Of a stretch of 64,000 nt of DNA, positions 24,857 to 37,486 are shown in pieces (the stretch's first letter is position 1; the number at the start of each line of letters is the position of its first letter). Position numbers and translations under genes: made by a program. The stretch is from Epichloe hybrida (lineage: Eukaryota; Ascomycota; Sordariomycetes; Hypocreales; Clavicipitaceae). The stretch is from the NCBI GenBank assembly GCA_019022495.1, contig JAFEKR010000004.1:2666001-2730000 (forward strand). Reading direction: 5' to 3'. The notes beneath the pieces are model-generated. The model had not been told where the DNA came from and did not search any database. It saw nothing but the letters and a program-made list of their open reading frames with translations.

Positions 24857-27800
24857 TATAGTATTATTATAACTAACTATTAGTTATATTAAGTAATGTT
24901 TTTATAGAGCCTATGGCATTAATAATATTACTATAGTGTTCCTATCTCTTAGTATCTATAAATTTAGATAAAAAGGTAAGAAGTTATATAGTTACTACTT
25001 TCTCTTTTCTTACCTTACTTATAAAATCTAGTTTTCTTAAAAGTAAGTTAGCAGGATTTAATTTCCTTATATAATATATAATCTTAAAGTTAAAAGAATA
25101 AAGCTTATTAAGCATAATTACTTACTTACTAGTAAGCTTAGGCTTTATAGTAAGGTACTTATAGTTTAAATAATCTATAATAACTTTAATTATATAAGCT
25201 AAATAAGCAAGATAGTGTCTCTATATATGAAAAGCCTCTTAGATAGCTAATAATTTGCTATTAGGTATTAAATATTATAATTTAGTATTAGTTATCTTTC
25301 TTAATATAAACATAACTAGGTGCTAGTAACTTAGCACTAATATTATAAGTATAGCCCTAATCACATATCTAGATATATTTATCTTTACTTTAAGATATAT
25401 AAGTGAGTTAAAATACACTAAAATTAGCGCTTCCTAAAATCTTTATTAAAGCTCTCTAAACGCTACTATCTTATAGGGTTCTAGTTTAAATATTACTAGT
25501 TAATTCCCTCTAAGGCAATCTATTAATAGAATAATAACTTTACTATACTATTTAATAAAATAGTGGTAAAATCTAGTAAAACTAAGAAATAACTAAATAT
25601 TAAAAACACTATGTAGTATTAGCTAGGTTATAATTACTTTAACTCTTACTAAGTCTATTATAATACCTTTCTCTAATATCTTAAAGCCTAAAAATTTAAC
25701 TTCCTTAACTAAAAATTAATACTTCTTAAGGTTAATAAAAAGACTTATCTCTTTAAACTTATATAAAACTTATTTAATATACTCTATATAATCTTTAACC
25801 TTACTACTATATATTAGTGTATTATCTAGATAGATAATATAAATCTTATTAATAAGTCCTTTAAGAGTATTATTAATATACTCCTAAAAAGTCACTAGTA
25901 TATTAACTAGTTTAAATAGTATTACTAGATATTTAAAGTAGCTATATTAATAATAAAACGCTATTTTTTACTTATTACCTAAGTAAATATATAGCTAGTA
26001 GTATATATCTTTTAAATCTAGGACTATAAAAATAACTATGCTTACTAATTAATTAAGAATTTTAGTAATAAGAGGCAAAGGGGCCTTATTCTTAATTATA
26101 ATCTTATTTAGGCCCCTATAATCTATATAAAGCCTTAATTTCCCTTCTTTCTTTAGAATAAATAAAATTAGGGCTTTAGCTAGGCTAACTAATCTTCTAA
26201 TTTACCCTTTAAGCTACACACTTATAAGGCACTCTCTAAGAACCTCTAGCTCCCTTTTAGCTAAATTATATATAGGCCCCTAAGGTAGTGTTTTCCTTTC
26301 TTCTAATTTAATTATATAAGTGTAACCTCCTAGTTTAAGAAGCTTACTTACTAACTCTTTAGAAAAAATATCTATAAACTCCCTATATTCTTCTAGGATT
26401 ATTAGTATAAGGCACTTAGTGCTCTTATCCTAATTTAACATAGCTTCTTTACTACTTATGTTTTCTAAAATTAGTATAACTATAATACCTTTGCTTTTTT
26501 ACTATAAATAAGCGTACTTAAGGATTTATATAATTACTTTACTATTTATTTATATATCTATTATTACTAAGTCCTTTAATTAGCCTTTTTATTTTCCTTT
26601 TTCCTTTTTATTTTCTAGAATACTTAGCTTAATCTTTATTACTCCTAATAATAAAGTAACTACTACTATTTTTTTCTCTTTATATACTTACTACTTACTA
26701 TAAGTAAAGGAAAGATATTTTATTATTACTAGATATCTCTAGTATTTATGCTTCTAATATATAATTATAAGTAAATACTCTTTAATCTAGTCTATACCTA
26801 GAATTATCCCTTTACTTATATTAGTAATAAAGTAGCTAACTTAGTAAACCTTTATAAATCCTATACTATCTTTTATCTTAACTAATTTTTTTAGAATTCC
26901 TTAATATAAAATTACTTTTTTACTTATACTCTTTAATATCCTATTTAATTAGATTATATTCTCTTAATCCTTTTTTAATAATAATTTTAGATAAATTATT
27001 AAAGACTATATACCTATATTAAATAGCGCTTATATAGCTAACTACTAGTTATCTTATTATAAAGATACTTATATTCTTATTCTATTATCTATAGGGTATT
27101 TTATAGTAAGATTATATTCCTAGGTCTATACTAATTAAACTAGTATTATATTAGAAAATATAGCTTTATTATTACTTTCCCTATGCTTCTTAGTTATATA
27201 TTTAGTACTTTTATAGGTAAAATAATCTAGTGCCTAATAAGTTAGTATAGTATGCCTAGGCTTTTTATATTTATAGTATACTAGGGATAATCTTCTCCCT
27301 TAGTCTTTACTTTATTACTATGCTTTATTTATAAGTAATATAAAATAAGAGTATTATCTCTTTCTTTTAGAGTCCTAACCTTTTTTATTATTTTAGCTTA
27401 AACCTATTATAACCTTTGCTTTCTTACCCTAGCCTTATAGTTAGCTTTAGGTTATTAGGATCTCTTAACTAATTATTTACTTTCTTATAGTATTATTTAA
27501 GCTATTTAAAAAGATTATAATTCTTAGATATATAGGGATTTCTTTAGGTAACTTAGCTTTTACCTTATCTTAGGCTTATATAAAGGATTAAAATAATTAG
27601 CTATTCTTTTACCTAAGATTTAGTAATAACCTTATTACTTCTAAGTGTCTTATACCTATATCTATTATTTTAGTTTTTAACTATTCTAGGAAATTTACCT
27701 AGGTAATTAATAAATAATTTACATACTTATTTATAGCTATATAATATATTTACTATTACTTTATATTACTAGCTAGGTAACTACTTATATATATTACCTT

Positions 27801-28394
27801 AGTTATATTATCCTTAAAGGTATAGTAATCTAATTTAAATAGTATATTTAAGTTTACTAAGAAATTCTATAGGCTTTTATATATTTCCCCTTTATATATA
27901 GGCATTTTTATCTATATTTTAATAAGATTACCTTACTATATAATTACTACTATATTACTATAAACTATAGGTAAAATTATAGCTAATATTTAAGAGGTAA
28001 TTATAAGTCTAGATTAAGGGGTAATTATAGGTCTAGTTTAAGGTCTAGCTAATCCTAGATTTACCTTAAGCTCTTTAATTTATGCCTTTATCTATAAGAC
28101 CTTTTATTTCCTTTAAAGGTAATATAGCTTAGATTATATAACCTTATAGCATTACTATAATGCCCTTTTTTCTTTAGTTATATTATTTATATCTTTACCT
28201 AAATTAGGATTAAGTACCGTTTATTATACTCTATTATCTATAGTTTTAGATTATAGGGGTTCCTTATTTTCCTAATTATCTATAGCTTTATTATTATAAG
28301 GTACTAGCGTGTTTCTTATAGATCTTTAGAGTATTAGCTATATAATAATCTAGCTAATAGTTTATATTCTTAAAAAGGTTAAGAGAGATTAATT

Positions 28395-28664
28395 TATTAT
28401 AGCTTATACTAAAAGGTTAAGAATAAAGTAATAGCTAAGACTATTATAGTTACTACTAGATAAATACTAGCTAGGGGTAGGTATATAAAGGTTTTAATCT
28501 CTAACCTAGCACTAATAATATGCGTAGTCTTTAATAAATACCTCACTCTATAAGCACGTAGCTATCTTATAGCTAGCTAGCCTCTTTGTTATTCACATAG
28601 CCTAAAGGTTCTCCAAAGACTTACTTTGATAAACATCCTATCTTTAACCTCTGCGCTCCTAACA
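28395..28664 (-). repeat. LTR of Gypsy copy C (right)
   Basis: This 270-bp LTR starts TATTATAGCTTATACT and ends TCCTAACA. It is followed directly by the AAAAA target duplication. Confidence 0.92.
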
Positions 28665-28669
28665 AAAAA

Positions 28670-30447
28670 AGCCTTTATTATAATAACTATATAAAAGTAA
28701 TAGAATTAACTAAATATAAAGCCCTTAGGGATAGTTATATAAATCCTTAAAGGTAAAAGCTTAGGTAGCTTATATTATCTCTTATACTTATATTTAGAAA
28801 CATTTAGTAAAATTTAATATATAATCCCTCTTACTTTATACTATAGGAATTAGCTATAATAATATTAATAGAGATTTTATATAGGAAGTTAATATTTTAT
28901 TATCTAAATTAATAGTAATTAATTAAGGCTAATATAAGCTATAGTGTAAATAAAAAGTAGCATTTAAATAAGCTTTCTAAATTTCTTTATATATATATAA
29001 TGCCTTTAGGTATTATTTTTATTACTAATAATTTAAGTAGCTAGGTATTATATAAGAAAGCAAAGAAAAAAATAAAAAAAGAAAGAAAGAAAAAAGAAAG
29101 AAAAGGAAAAAAAAAGAGATAAAAAGGGGTTTAGTATAAATTTTAGTTATATATATATATATAAGGATTCTTAGGCTAAATATAATTCTAAGGGTTACTT
29201 ACTCTTACCTTATATAGATAGATTTATACTTACTAGCTATAAGTTAAGATATATAGTTATAAATTATATAGCCTAAGCTAATAAGTAGTAAATAGTTATA
29301 TACTATAAGGAAAAAAAAACCTATAGCTAAAAGCTATAATCCTAAATTTTTCCTTTCTTAATTTTTATAAAAATAATAAAAATAATAATAATAATAGTAT
29401 ATATATATAAAATCCCTTTATTTTTATACTATATACTAATAATCTTCTCTTCTAGTTAATATGCTTTCTTTATATATATTATAACTATTTTAATTACTTA
29501 TATTTAATTTTAGTATAAACTATAGTAATAATAATAGTAATATAGTAGCTTTTTTACCTTAAACTTACTTATATATATAGCTTTAATACCTCTTATAATA
29601 TATAACTAAGACCTTTTCTAAGGTCTTATATATAGTATTCCTAGTATACCTTAGCTACTTTTAGCTTATATAAGTAAGAATAGTCTTAGCCTATATATTT
29701 ATTTATAAGAGTAATACACTATTCTTACTTTACCTAGCTATAATATATAATTTCTTTAAGATTAAGTTTAACTAAAGTAAATTAAAAGTAAGTAGCTCTT
29801 ATATATAAATACTTTCTTAATTTAATTAAGAGGTATACTATATATAAATCCTTATAATTACTATATATAATAAATAGTATAAGATAAAGATAATCTTACT
29901 ATACTATTCCTAGTTTATATATACTTACTAGGTTACTTTAGTAATATATATAACTATAAATAGCTAGATTATATATTTTCTTATTTTAATAAAGACTAAG
30001 TAAGTTTACTAGTAAGAGATACTTATATAGGATTAAATATAGGTTCCTAAGAATAGCTAGTTAATCTTATTAAAGAACCTAGGACTAAAGATAACTTAAT
30101 TATACTAAATAAGGATAAAACTATAAATAATTCTATTATTCTTTAAAGTTATATATATAAATTTTCCCTTATTTCTTTTACTTTAAGGTTATATTATAGC
30201 CTTTTTATATATATTATAATACTATTAATAAAGCTCTTAACTAAGTAATTATAAATAGAGATATTAGCTAGTAATACTAGCTAATCTAAAATAATAGCTA
30301 GTACTTTCTTATAGTATTCTAGGTTAGTAACTTACTCTTATATAGAGTTAAGTAAAGTTAGCTTAGCTTAATTTTATTTTATATATATACACTTCCTTAA
30401 ATTTATATATAGATTTAATTTACTATTTATATAGCTTACCTAAAATC
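28670..30447. other. AT-rich decayed repeat DNA up to the composition boundary
   Basis: No ORF is visible. A purine-only tract lies at about 29055-29120 and TATA-type dinucleotide runs are common. I see no recognisable protein remnant. The stretch ends at a sharp change to normal base composition near 30470. Confidence 0.6.
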
Positions 30448-30633
30448 ATAATATAGGTTTTCTATTTTAGCAGCCCTTTGCATGTCTAAGGTGCCACCTT
30501 CCTTAGGTACGGATTTACTCCGTACAGAGTAGACTTTAAGTGCTTGCACCTTACTTGCACCTTGCACCTGCCCTGCAATATTTTACCGCTTGCCACCATG
30601 CCAAATCGCATAATATGGTTTTCTATTTTAGCA
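30448..30633. repeat. 25-bp direct repeats bracketing the AT-rich/gene-space boundary
   Basis: A 25-base sequence (CATAATAT, one optional A, then GGTTTTCTATTTTAGCA) occurs at 30448-30472, at the very end of the AT-rich block, and again at 30609-30633 in normal DNA. The 136 bases between them carry a TACGGA palindrome and several TTGCACCT repeats (about 30543-30570). Confidence 0.75.
30507..30525. repeat. TACGGA-type palindrome 1
   Basis: Perfect 7-bp arms, GTACGGA and TCCGTAC, are separated by 5 bases. The same core recurs at 36217-36238 and 59169-59207. Confidence 0.7.
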
Positions 30634-30813
30634 TCGCCGACGTAATCGACATCCAGAAGAACCTCTCAGGAACACAAACAGCATCCCACGACAAGCCACG
30701 GCACGTCTAAGTGCGGGCGTGCATGGTTTGACAAAGGCGAACTTTTGCGGAATCGGCTGTGCCATCCGCTTTGGACTTATTGCTTTCTTGCTGCGCCCAT
30801 CTACGTTCTCGGC

Positions 30814-32894
30814 ATGAACGACTCCGAATCAATGCCGGCCACGCCGGACGAGATGGAGCGATCGGAGAGTGGCTCATCTGATATCAATACCACACAATCC
30901 CTGACTCCGTCACAAGTCCCCGAGGTGGATATACCAAAGCGAATGCCCTCACTTCGATCTATCTCTGACCCGCCAAACATGAACCCGAATTCCACAGCCA
31001 TGGGGCTTCTCGGGAGAGCAAGGAAACCTTCCAACACACCGCCAACCTTTGCTGCCGGCGCCATGGAAAACGATGTCATGGCTAGAGCGCGGGCCCTGCA
31101 TCAAGCGCGCATGAGCAAATCCCCCATGGGATCGTCACCGAACTCTCCATCGCCTTCCTTCTCTGGCGTCGTACCTGGACGAAACGGATTTCCCGGCTTA
31201 GCACTTTCTCCCAATGCGATGACACGACCAAGCGCCGTGCCGCATAACAGATCGGACCCCGTGATCAAACCATCTCTCAGCGAGAGAAGGGCCAACAAGT
31301 TTGGTATGTCGCTGTCAGACATGGGCAGTGCTAAATCAACACCTACGCCAGGTTTCAAACGAACTGGTGCACCCAAGCTATCAGACATCACTGGCAACCC
31401 GCCGCCTGGGGAACCACGGCCTAATGGATCTGGACTGGGCACGAAATTGGACGACTTCAAAAAGTATATCGATGCTGACAAGGGTTGGATCACATTTGAA
31501 GGTGCAGCCACGATTACCAAGACCGGTGTCAACTTTGCCAGCGGCCAAACGTTCAGCATTTCTCTCGATGAGATCCAAGTACAAGAAGAACTTGGTAAAG
31601 GCAATTATGGCACTGTGTACAGGGTCAAACATGCTAAACCAAAAGGTCCGCGCTTCGGCCAAGGTCTCTCTGGAGTTCGCCTGCCACATTCTGTATCAGA
31701 TATGGCAATCCCCGTCGACAGAAAGGATCACGCTGGCGACTCGGCAGGCGTTGAGGGCGATGGAACCACCGGCAAGATGATGGCGATGAAGGAAATTCGA
31801 TTGGAACTAGACGACGCAAAGTTCTCAACCATCTTGAAAGAGCTCGTCATTCTACACGAGTGTATCTCGCCGTACATCATTGATTTCTACGGTGCTTTCT
31901 ACCAAGAAGGAGCGGTATACATGTGTATTGAGTACATGGACGGAGGTTCCATCGACAAGCTGTATACTGGCGGCATCCCCGAGTATGTCTTACGAAAGAT
32001 CACGTACTCTACCGTGATGGGGCTCAAGTCATTAAAAGACGAACATAACATCATACACCGCGACGTGAAGCCGACCAATATCTTGGTCAACTCGAGCGGC
32101 CAGGTCAAGATTTGCGATTTCGGTGTCAGTGGTAATCTTGTGGCGAGTATAGCCAAAACCAATATTGGTTGCCAGAGCTATATGGCCCCAGAACGGATTT
32201 CTGGTGGGAGTATGACTGCACCAGGAACTTCAGATGGAACATATAGCGTGCAGAGCGACATCTGGAGCTTGGGGTTGACCATTATCGAATGCGCGATGGG
32301 CAGATATCCTTATCCTCCTGAGGTGTCATCTACCATCTTCAGTCAGCTGAACGTAAGTTTAGAGACATGTGACTCAACCCTTTCTGCTCTTGTATCCCGA
32401 AAAAGCTATCCCTTCGAAGCTACATGAAAAGCATTGCTGACATCCCCTGCGCTTAGGCCATCGTTGAAGGCGACCCACCCGATCTCCCCAAAGAGGGCTA
32501 TTCTGATACCGCCCAGGGCTTTGTTTCGAGCTGCCTGCACAAGATTCCCAATATGAGAGCAACCTACGCCATGCTTCTTAATCATCCCTGGCTGCAATCA
32601 TTTTCCAAGCCTGAAACGATAGCAGAGGAGGCCGAAGAGGGAGAGGAGGCCGAAGAGGGAGAGGAGGCCGAAGAGGGAGAGGAGGCCGATAAGGTAGCGG
32701 AGGCCGTTGGGTATCTCAAGCTCGGAGGAGACGACACCGCCGACGAAGAAGTGGCCAGTTGGTTGAGGCGGGTGCTAGACGGAGGCAAAGCCAAGTCAGC
32801 GGAGGAAGCCAAATCCTCCCGTCCAGCCCTTCACGCGGCTCCATTGGACTCGGCCAGTCCCGTTGATAGTCCGATATTGAACGATGGACCTTGA
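30814..32894 (+). CDS. pbs2: MAP kinase kinase of the HOG osmotic-stress pathway (Pbs2 type)
   Basis: This is a dual-specificity kinase expected to phosphorylate the Hog1-type MAPK in response to osmotic stress. The two exons are 30814-32352 and 32457-32894 (GTAAGT donor, TTAG acceptor, phase 0), giving 658 residues. The first ATG in frame is at 30814. A Ser/Pro-rich regulatory region covers residues 1 to about 210. The kinase domain starts near 250 with a GKGNYG loop (about 259), the catalytic lysine in MAMKEI (about 325), HRDVKPTN (about 415) and DFGVSGNL (about 435). The activation segment SIAKTNIGCQSYMAPERI is the Pbs2 signature and has the Ser and Thr that Ssk2- or Ste11-type kinases phosphorylate. 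The stretch between the glycine loop and the lysine is about 45 residues longer than usual. The acidic C-terminus contains a tandem repeat. The gene starts only about 340 bp from the transposon block. Confidence 0.93.
32629..32688 (+). repeat. 18-bp in-frame tandem repeat in the MAPKK tail
   Basis: GAGGCCGAAGAGGGAGAG is repeated about three and a half times and encodes EAEEGE units after the kinase domain. Copy number at such a site could vary between strains. Confidence 0.85.
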
Positions 32895-34514
32895 GAGCGA
32901 CATGTTTTGAGATGCACGGCCATGTATAAGCACACCACAGCGATCAGGACATGAACTCACATTGCATCTCGGACCCACCAATAGGTACCTTATCTGCTGA
33001 CTGTTATTCATGTTGGGACAGACAAAAGCATCTGGCACATGGCGCCAAAGCCGACAACAGAGCTGGTTATCTGTGTTCGGCCAAGGCCAATTCGCGACAC
33101 GTGCATGAGCAACCTCCACGACTCTACAACCCTTGAACACGAAAGGAGTATGAGGCTCGACTCCACTCAAGTCACCATTATCAGGCACCTAATACGCGAC
33201 GACCAACCAAATCTCCCCTGTTCTTCACTTTGTTGTCACTCTTATTTTTCACCAAGATTCATATCGGCTCTAAAACCAGATGAGGAGCACCGATGGTTTC
33301 TTTATTTCCTAGACAAGCGGATACTGCATCATGTATGGGTACACAGGAGAAAGGGGCGGGGGGCATCTGAATATTTCAAGTTGTCAGGCTTCTTGTTGTC
33401 CAGGTAGTCAGTCACGGAGATGGTCCAATTTCTCACGGCACATGGTGCGGTCTGTGGTGGCTGATGAGTGGCGGATGGCATGTAAGCATGCAAGGGTAGA
33501 AGAAGTATAAGCAAATGAGCTACTCTGTAGCAGCATTTTTCAAATCAGCGTATCAATAAATACTTGTTTGATGAGCATCGTGCTATGAAGTGTAGAATTC
33601 GTCCATGCTCCATGGCGGGCAAATTGCGCATACAGCCAGACCGTTGGATTTGTATGACAACGGCACGGGATACCATGTCGATTTTGTTCATTCCCCGTCC
33701 ATAACTCAAGGTTACCAACGCGGTCCCAGGTCCACCTCGCCTGATGACCATTTCACGCATCAATGCATCAATCAGGACGAGACAAGCGCAACCTCACTCG
33801 CAGATCAAGTTTCGACAACATATCATTTCCATTACTCTGCTCAATTCAACATTACGTCGAGTACAACCAAGTCATCTCCGGCATAGGGTATCCCAACAAC
33901 CACCACATCAAAGTATGTGCCGTGCCCGTCCAAAACAAGTGAGAAAATGGCCCTCCCTTAAAATTAGAAAAGAAAAAATAAAGTATATATGCACAATTGT
34001 CGTTCCATCACAGTCTTTCCGTACGTGCTCCATGTCTTCGGGTACTCAGGTGGTTTCATTGCAGTCTTCATAATCGCAAGGCATTGACATCGTGAAATTT
34101 TCAAAGAATCTGTGAATGAAATCCGAGTACCAGCGCCGAGTGTTCATGAAAGAGCGTAAGCAGAGATGTAAGAGGGGAAGAGAGAATAAAAAACAGACGA
34201 GAGCTGCGGAATGTGAGAGACAAGAAAGGGACGATCAATTACTCCATCCAGGCTTCGTTATGGCGGGCTCCCCATACAACAAACACCACACGCGGTTCTG
34301 GGCCAAATTAGAAATACACCTGATGACGATTTTTCTGATTGAGAGGCAGAGGAAGCAGGGGCCACGGGGGCACAGCAAAAAAACTCCGCGATTAGGTCGT
34401 ATGTGTCGACAGTAGATGAGCTGGTATCATATGCTTTGTGGAGATTTTTTTTTGGTGGAAATTTCCCTCCGAGATATCCCCAGTGCCGTTTCCTTTGCCG
34501 AGGGGCATTGAACT
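32895..34514. other. Intergenic region between two convergent genes
   Basis: It probably contains the 3' ends of the MAPKK and SUR7-like transcripts. The short ORFs present on both strands show no codon bias, no recognisable domain and no plausible introns. I see no RNA gene here. Confidence 0.5.
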
Positions 34515-35456
34515 TTACGAGTAGTCATCCTTGACACGGCGGCCCTCGTATGATCGAGTGCTGCGTTTGCGACTGAACATGCCGCCTCCGCTACCACCGC
34601 TGGCTTGCGACTTGTCACCGCGGATGCCCAGGGCGAATAGAACAGCGGCGATCAGCAAAGCGGCGTAGGAGCCCCAGATCCAGCCGAACCCGTACCTCCC
34701 AAGAGTAGCCTCGCGGCCGGCGTCGCGGAACCGGTCGCGGGCCATGACAAAGGTAGCAGTGAAAAGAGAGGTGGCGACGGAGTGGCAGACGAGCGCAAGA
34801 CCGGCAACGAAGAAGCTGATGGCGGCGCCGAGACGGCCACAGCAAGCGAGGAAGCCGGAAAAGAAGGCCAGGACCTCGAAGAAGAGGGAGATGATGATGA
34901 AGACCCAGCTGAACCGCCACATGTAGAAGAACTTGAACGAAGTTGTGCCGCTGCCGTAGCCGCCGCCTAGACCATCAGGAACATTCTGGGCACCCGTGTC
35001 CCATGCCCAACCAAAGGGCATGGCGGCCTTGGCGCTGGTGCAGTCGAGGTTGTCGTCGCCGCAAACGTAGAAGTAGGTCCACTGGGACCAAGCCTTTGCG
35101 CCGGATATGCCCTCGGTGTTGGCGCGTAAGAAGTACGTTTTGTTGAGAGGCGTGGAGTTGCTGACGCCCGAGAGGATGATGAAGAAGAGGAAGAGGATGG
35201 ACGTCGCCAGCATGACTAGGCCGCCGAGGCCAAGGGGGAAATCTACATTTTCAGACTGGTGAGTACGACTTGACGGCAAAATACAAGTTGCAAAAGCGAT
35301 CCTTTGTTGCGAATGCGGTCGTTGATGTCATCCAGAGTAATCAATGGGTTGGGCTGTGGTCGAAAACGACGTCCGGGGCAGTGAGAGCGGTGAAGGAGAC
35401 GACGTCACGGCGATGCAGACGGAGGGTGGGAGCAGAAATGACTTACTCTTGGGCAT
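34515..35456 (-). CDS. SUR7/PalI-family four-helix plasma-membrane protein
   Basis: SUR7-family proteins sit in eisosome-type plasma-membrane patches or act in cell-wall and pH signalling. The model has a 10-nt first exon (35447-35456: ATG CCC AAG A), an intron at 35243-35446 (GTAAGT donor, TACTCAC branch region, TGTAG acceptor) and exon 2 at 34515-35242, for 245 residues starting MPKNFPLGLGG. A first hydrophobic helix (about 12-34) is followed by an extracellular loop with a YVCGDDNLDC cysteine pair. Three more helices follow, then a basic Ser/Gly-rich cytoplasmic tail ending DDYS. The layout and length fit SUR7 relatives. The alternative start inside the intron (35279) would add an unrelated N-terminus and is less likely. 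Which SUR7 subfamily it belongs to cannot be told here. Confidence 0.82.
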
Positions 35457-36216
35457 GATGAATTATTGGGAGCCTGTACGGCTGTACCTCGTACGAGAAG
35501 GGACTGCGATGGCGATGGCAAAACACAGGTTTTGGCTTTTGTCGAGTCGTGGACGGAGGAAGAAGAGTAGGAGCGAGGAATAAAATAGAGGAAAAAGCCA
35601 ACAAGGTATGCAGGGGAGGGTGTCGCCAGGTAATAAAGCAAGCCTGCTCTGTAATACCGCCGAAGCCCCCTAAGGCTAGTGCGGTGACCTCTGAGGACCT
35701 CTGAATTGCGTCGATGGGACAGGGGGGAGGGGGGGCGCCTGGGTTCTGGGTGGGGACTCTGGGGAGACGGGCGAGAGGGGGGACGGGATGGGCATCGAAA
35801 CTTGTGTCACCGGCACGAAGCACGCAGCAGTAGGCAGCAGGCAGCAGGCAGCGGGCAGCGGGCAGCACACAGCACGCAGCTGTATCGACAAAACATAAAC
35901 GAAAAAAAAATAAAAATAAAATAGAGCAAATTCTTGATTCACAGGCAGCAGGCAGGCAGACTTGGACGGGGGTGGGCAAGCCCAAATTACGAGCCCGAAC
36001 TGTCTGGCGCCGGCCGGCTGTTAGTCGCGAGCTAGTGCCTGTTTTGGGCTTTCGGGCATAAGCAAGCTGGGGAATGGAAAACAAGCCGACAACCTGGGAA
36101 CTTGTTGCCGAGTCTGCGCGCCCAGAGCAAGTGGGGCCGTAGCTTGGTGATGACGACATTGGCTGGCTCCGATCGCGACGCCATTGGTTGAATTGGGCGA
36201 GAAGCTGACGTCGTCT
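35457..36216. other. Upstream region of the SUR7-like gene, with a CAG-type repeat
   Basis: There is no convincing gene. A short GCAGCAG/GGCAGC array lies at about 35828-35880, next to an A-rich tract at 35890-35925. CT-rich strings on the minus strand just above 35456 are typical of a fungal promoter. Confidence 0.5.
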
Positions 36217-36238
36217 ACATACGGATTAGTCCGTATGT
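36217..36238. repeat. TACGGA-type palindrome 2
   Basis: Perfect 9-bp arms, ACATACGGA and TCCGTATGT, enclose TTAG. Confidence 0.75.
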
Positions 36239-37486
36239 GGTTTTTTCTCTCCAAAAGCGGTCAGATCGGTTGATGTCACCACGGCGACCCGCCCGACATT
36301 CAGAGACGGAGAGCTTCGTGCAGGCAACGGCCGTGTCTACCGACGTCGATGGGATCCAGGCGCTGTTCCGCATCCGACAAGCGTTCAACTCCACGGGTTT
36401 CCTTGTCGCTGCAGCGAAATACATGACGTCGTTCGACGACGACGGACGACGGACGACGGACGACGGCGCTGGCTACGCCGAAGCCCGTGACTGAAGTCAA
36501 CGTCATGATAGCTTGGACTGATCTTTTTCCGCGTGTTGGCCACTTTTCCAAATGGCGCCAACTGTTCTTGGCCCCCACCGACGCCGTGCCTGACTTCAAA
36601 GACAAACAATGTTAGTAGCGACTTCTTTCTATTCAGTGGCAATCGGGCGCCTTTTTGCAGGCTTGCGCTGCTAGCTGTGATGTACAACTCTCGTGGTCCA
36701 TCTGCCGGAATACCATGGAAAGTTAAGCTCCCTGCACAAGTTGTACTGCATAACCTTGTCTCACGGGTGTGTCTTCAAAATCCAAGTCATCTAGGAGCAG
36801 AGCAAGCTACCTTGTTCAAATCACGGTTGAAGCATCAAAGATAGAAAATAGTTTCTATGAAGGGATGGAAGGCTCCCGGATAGATACCTCCTCCATGACG
36901 TTTAACGAACTGCTCCATGGTTTTGCTCCTCTGGCTCATTGAGTAAGGCGCCTGCATCTTCAATACGTTCATGATTTGATTTTGAAGAGACAAAATTCCA
37001 CATACGACCACAGCCGCCAGCAAACATCAGGAACCCGTCCGATCTCCCATGACAATCTGGCGAGCGCCGGATTAGTAGTTGGGTCGGAGACGACCAGCGA
37101 ATTCCCGGTGTTGTATGTTTTTTTGGCCCTCCTTTCTCCTTTCGAGGATCTATCTAGAAGACATCTAAAATGGCTTGATCTATGTTAACTTTTTTTTTTT
37201 TTTCAAAATGAGAAGGAGGGAGGATCCTGACTTATGCCAATATATATTACAGTACACAGAATAAAACAATAGCTTACATACATACATTTATTTCGCTGCA
37301 TGTACAGTGCGGCGTCACACATGGGGATTGAGATCCCCCTCCATTGCCTTTCACTAACAACCCTTCTAGCCCCTATACTCCGTCACACCCATTTATCTTA
37401 GACCCTGGCCAAGAGGAACGAACAGAAATGCCGAGTTCAAAGGCAGCCAGCAAAATAGAAAAATATTCCCAAAAATGATGGCACCT
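36239..37486. other. Intergenic region
   Basis: No supported gene. A GACGGACGAC-type short repeat lies at about 36430-36465 and a 13-base T run at 37191-37203. Confidence 0.45.

Larger units (their letters stand above)
10096..28664 (-). mobile_element. Ty3/Gypsy chromovirus copy C, split by two later insertions
   Basis: The LTRs lie at 10096-10365 and 28395-28664 (270 bp each), with an exact AAAAA target duplication (10091-10095 and 28665-28669). Removing Gypsy copy B with one of its target duplications, and the LINE with one of its own, leaves an element of roughly the same length as copies A and B. The coding sense is minus, like copy A. It is the most mutated copy: almost every C and G that differs from copy A has become T or A. 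Internal sequence is collinear with copy A, for example 10366-11980 with 2031-3650, and 24872-28394 with about 5850-9348. Confidence 0.93.

Noticed and set aside
33605..34073. Overlapping plus-strand ORFs of 93 and 109 residues
   Set aside because: No conserved motif, no splice signals joining them, and the composition is that of intergenic DNA between convergent genes.
35443..36159. 238-residue minus-strand ORF with Cys/Leu runs
   Set aside because: It is low complexity created by the CAG-type repeat and promoter DNA; there is no domain and it overlaps the first exon of the SUR7-like gene.
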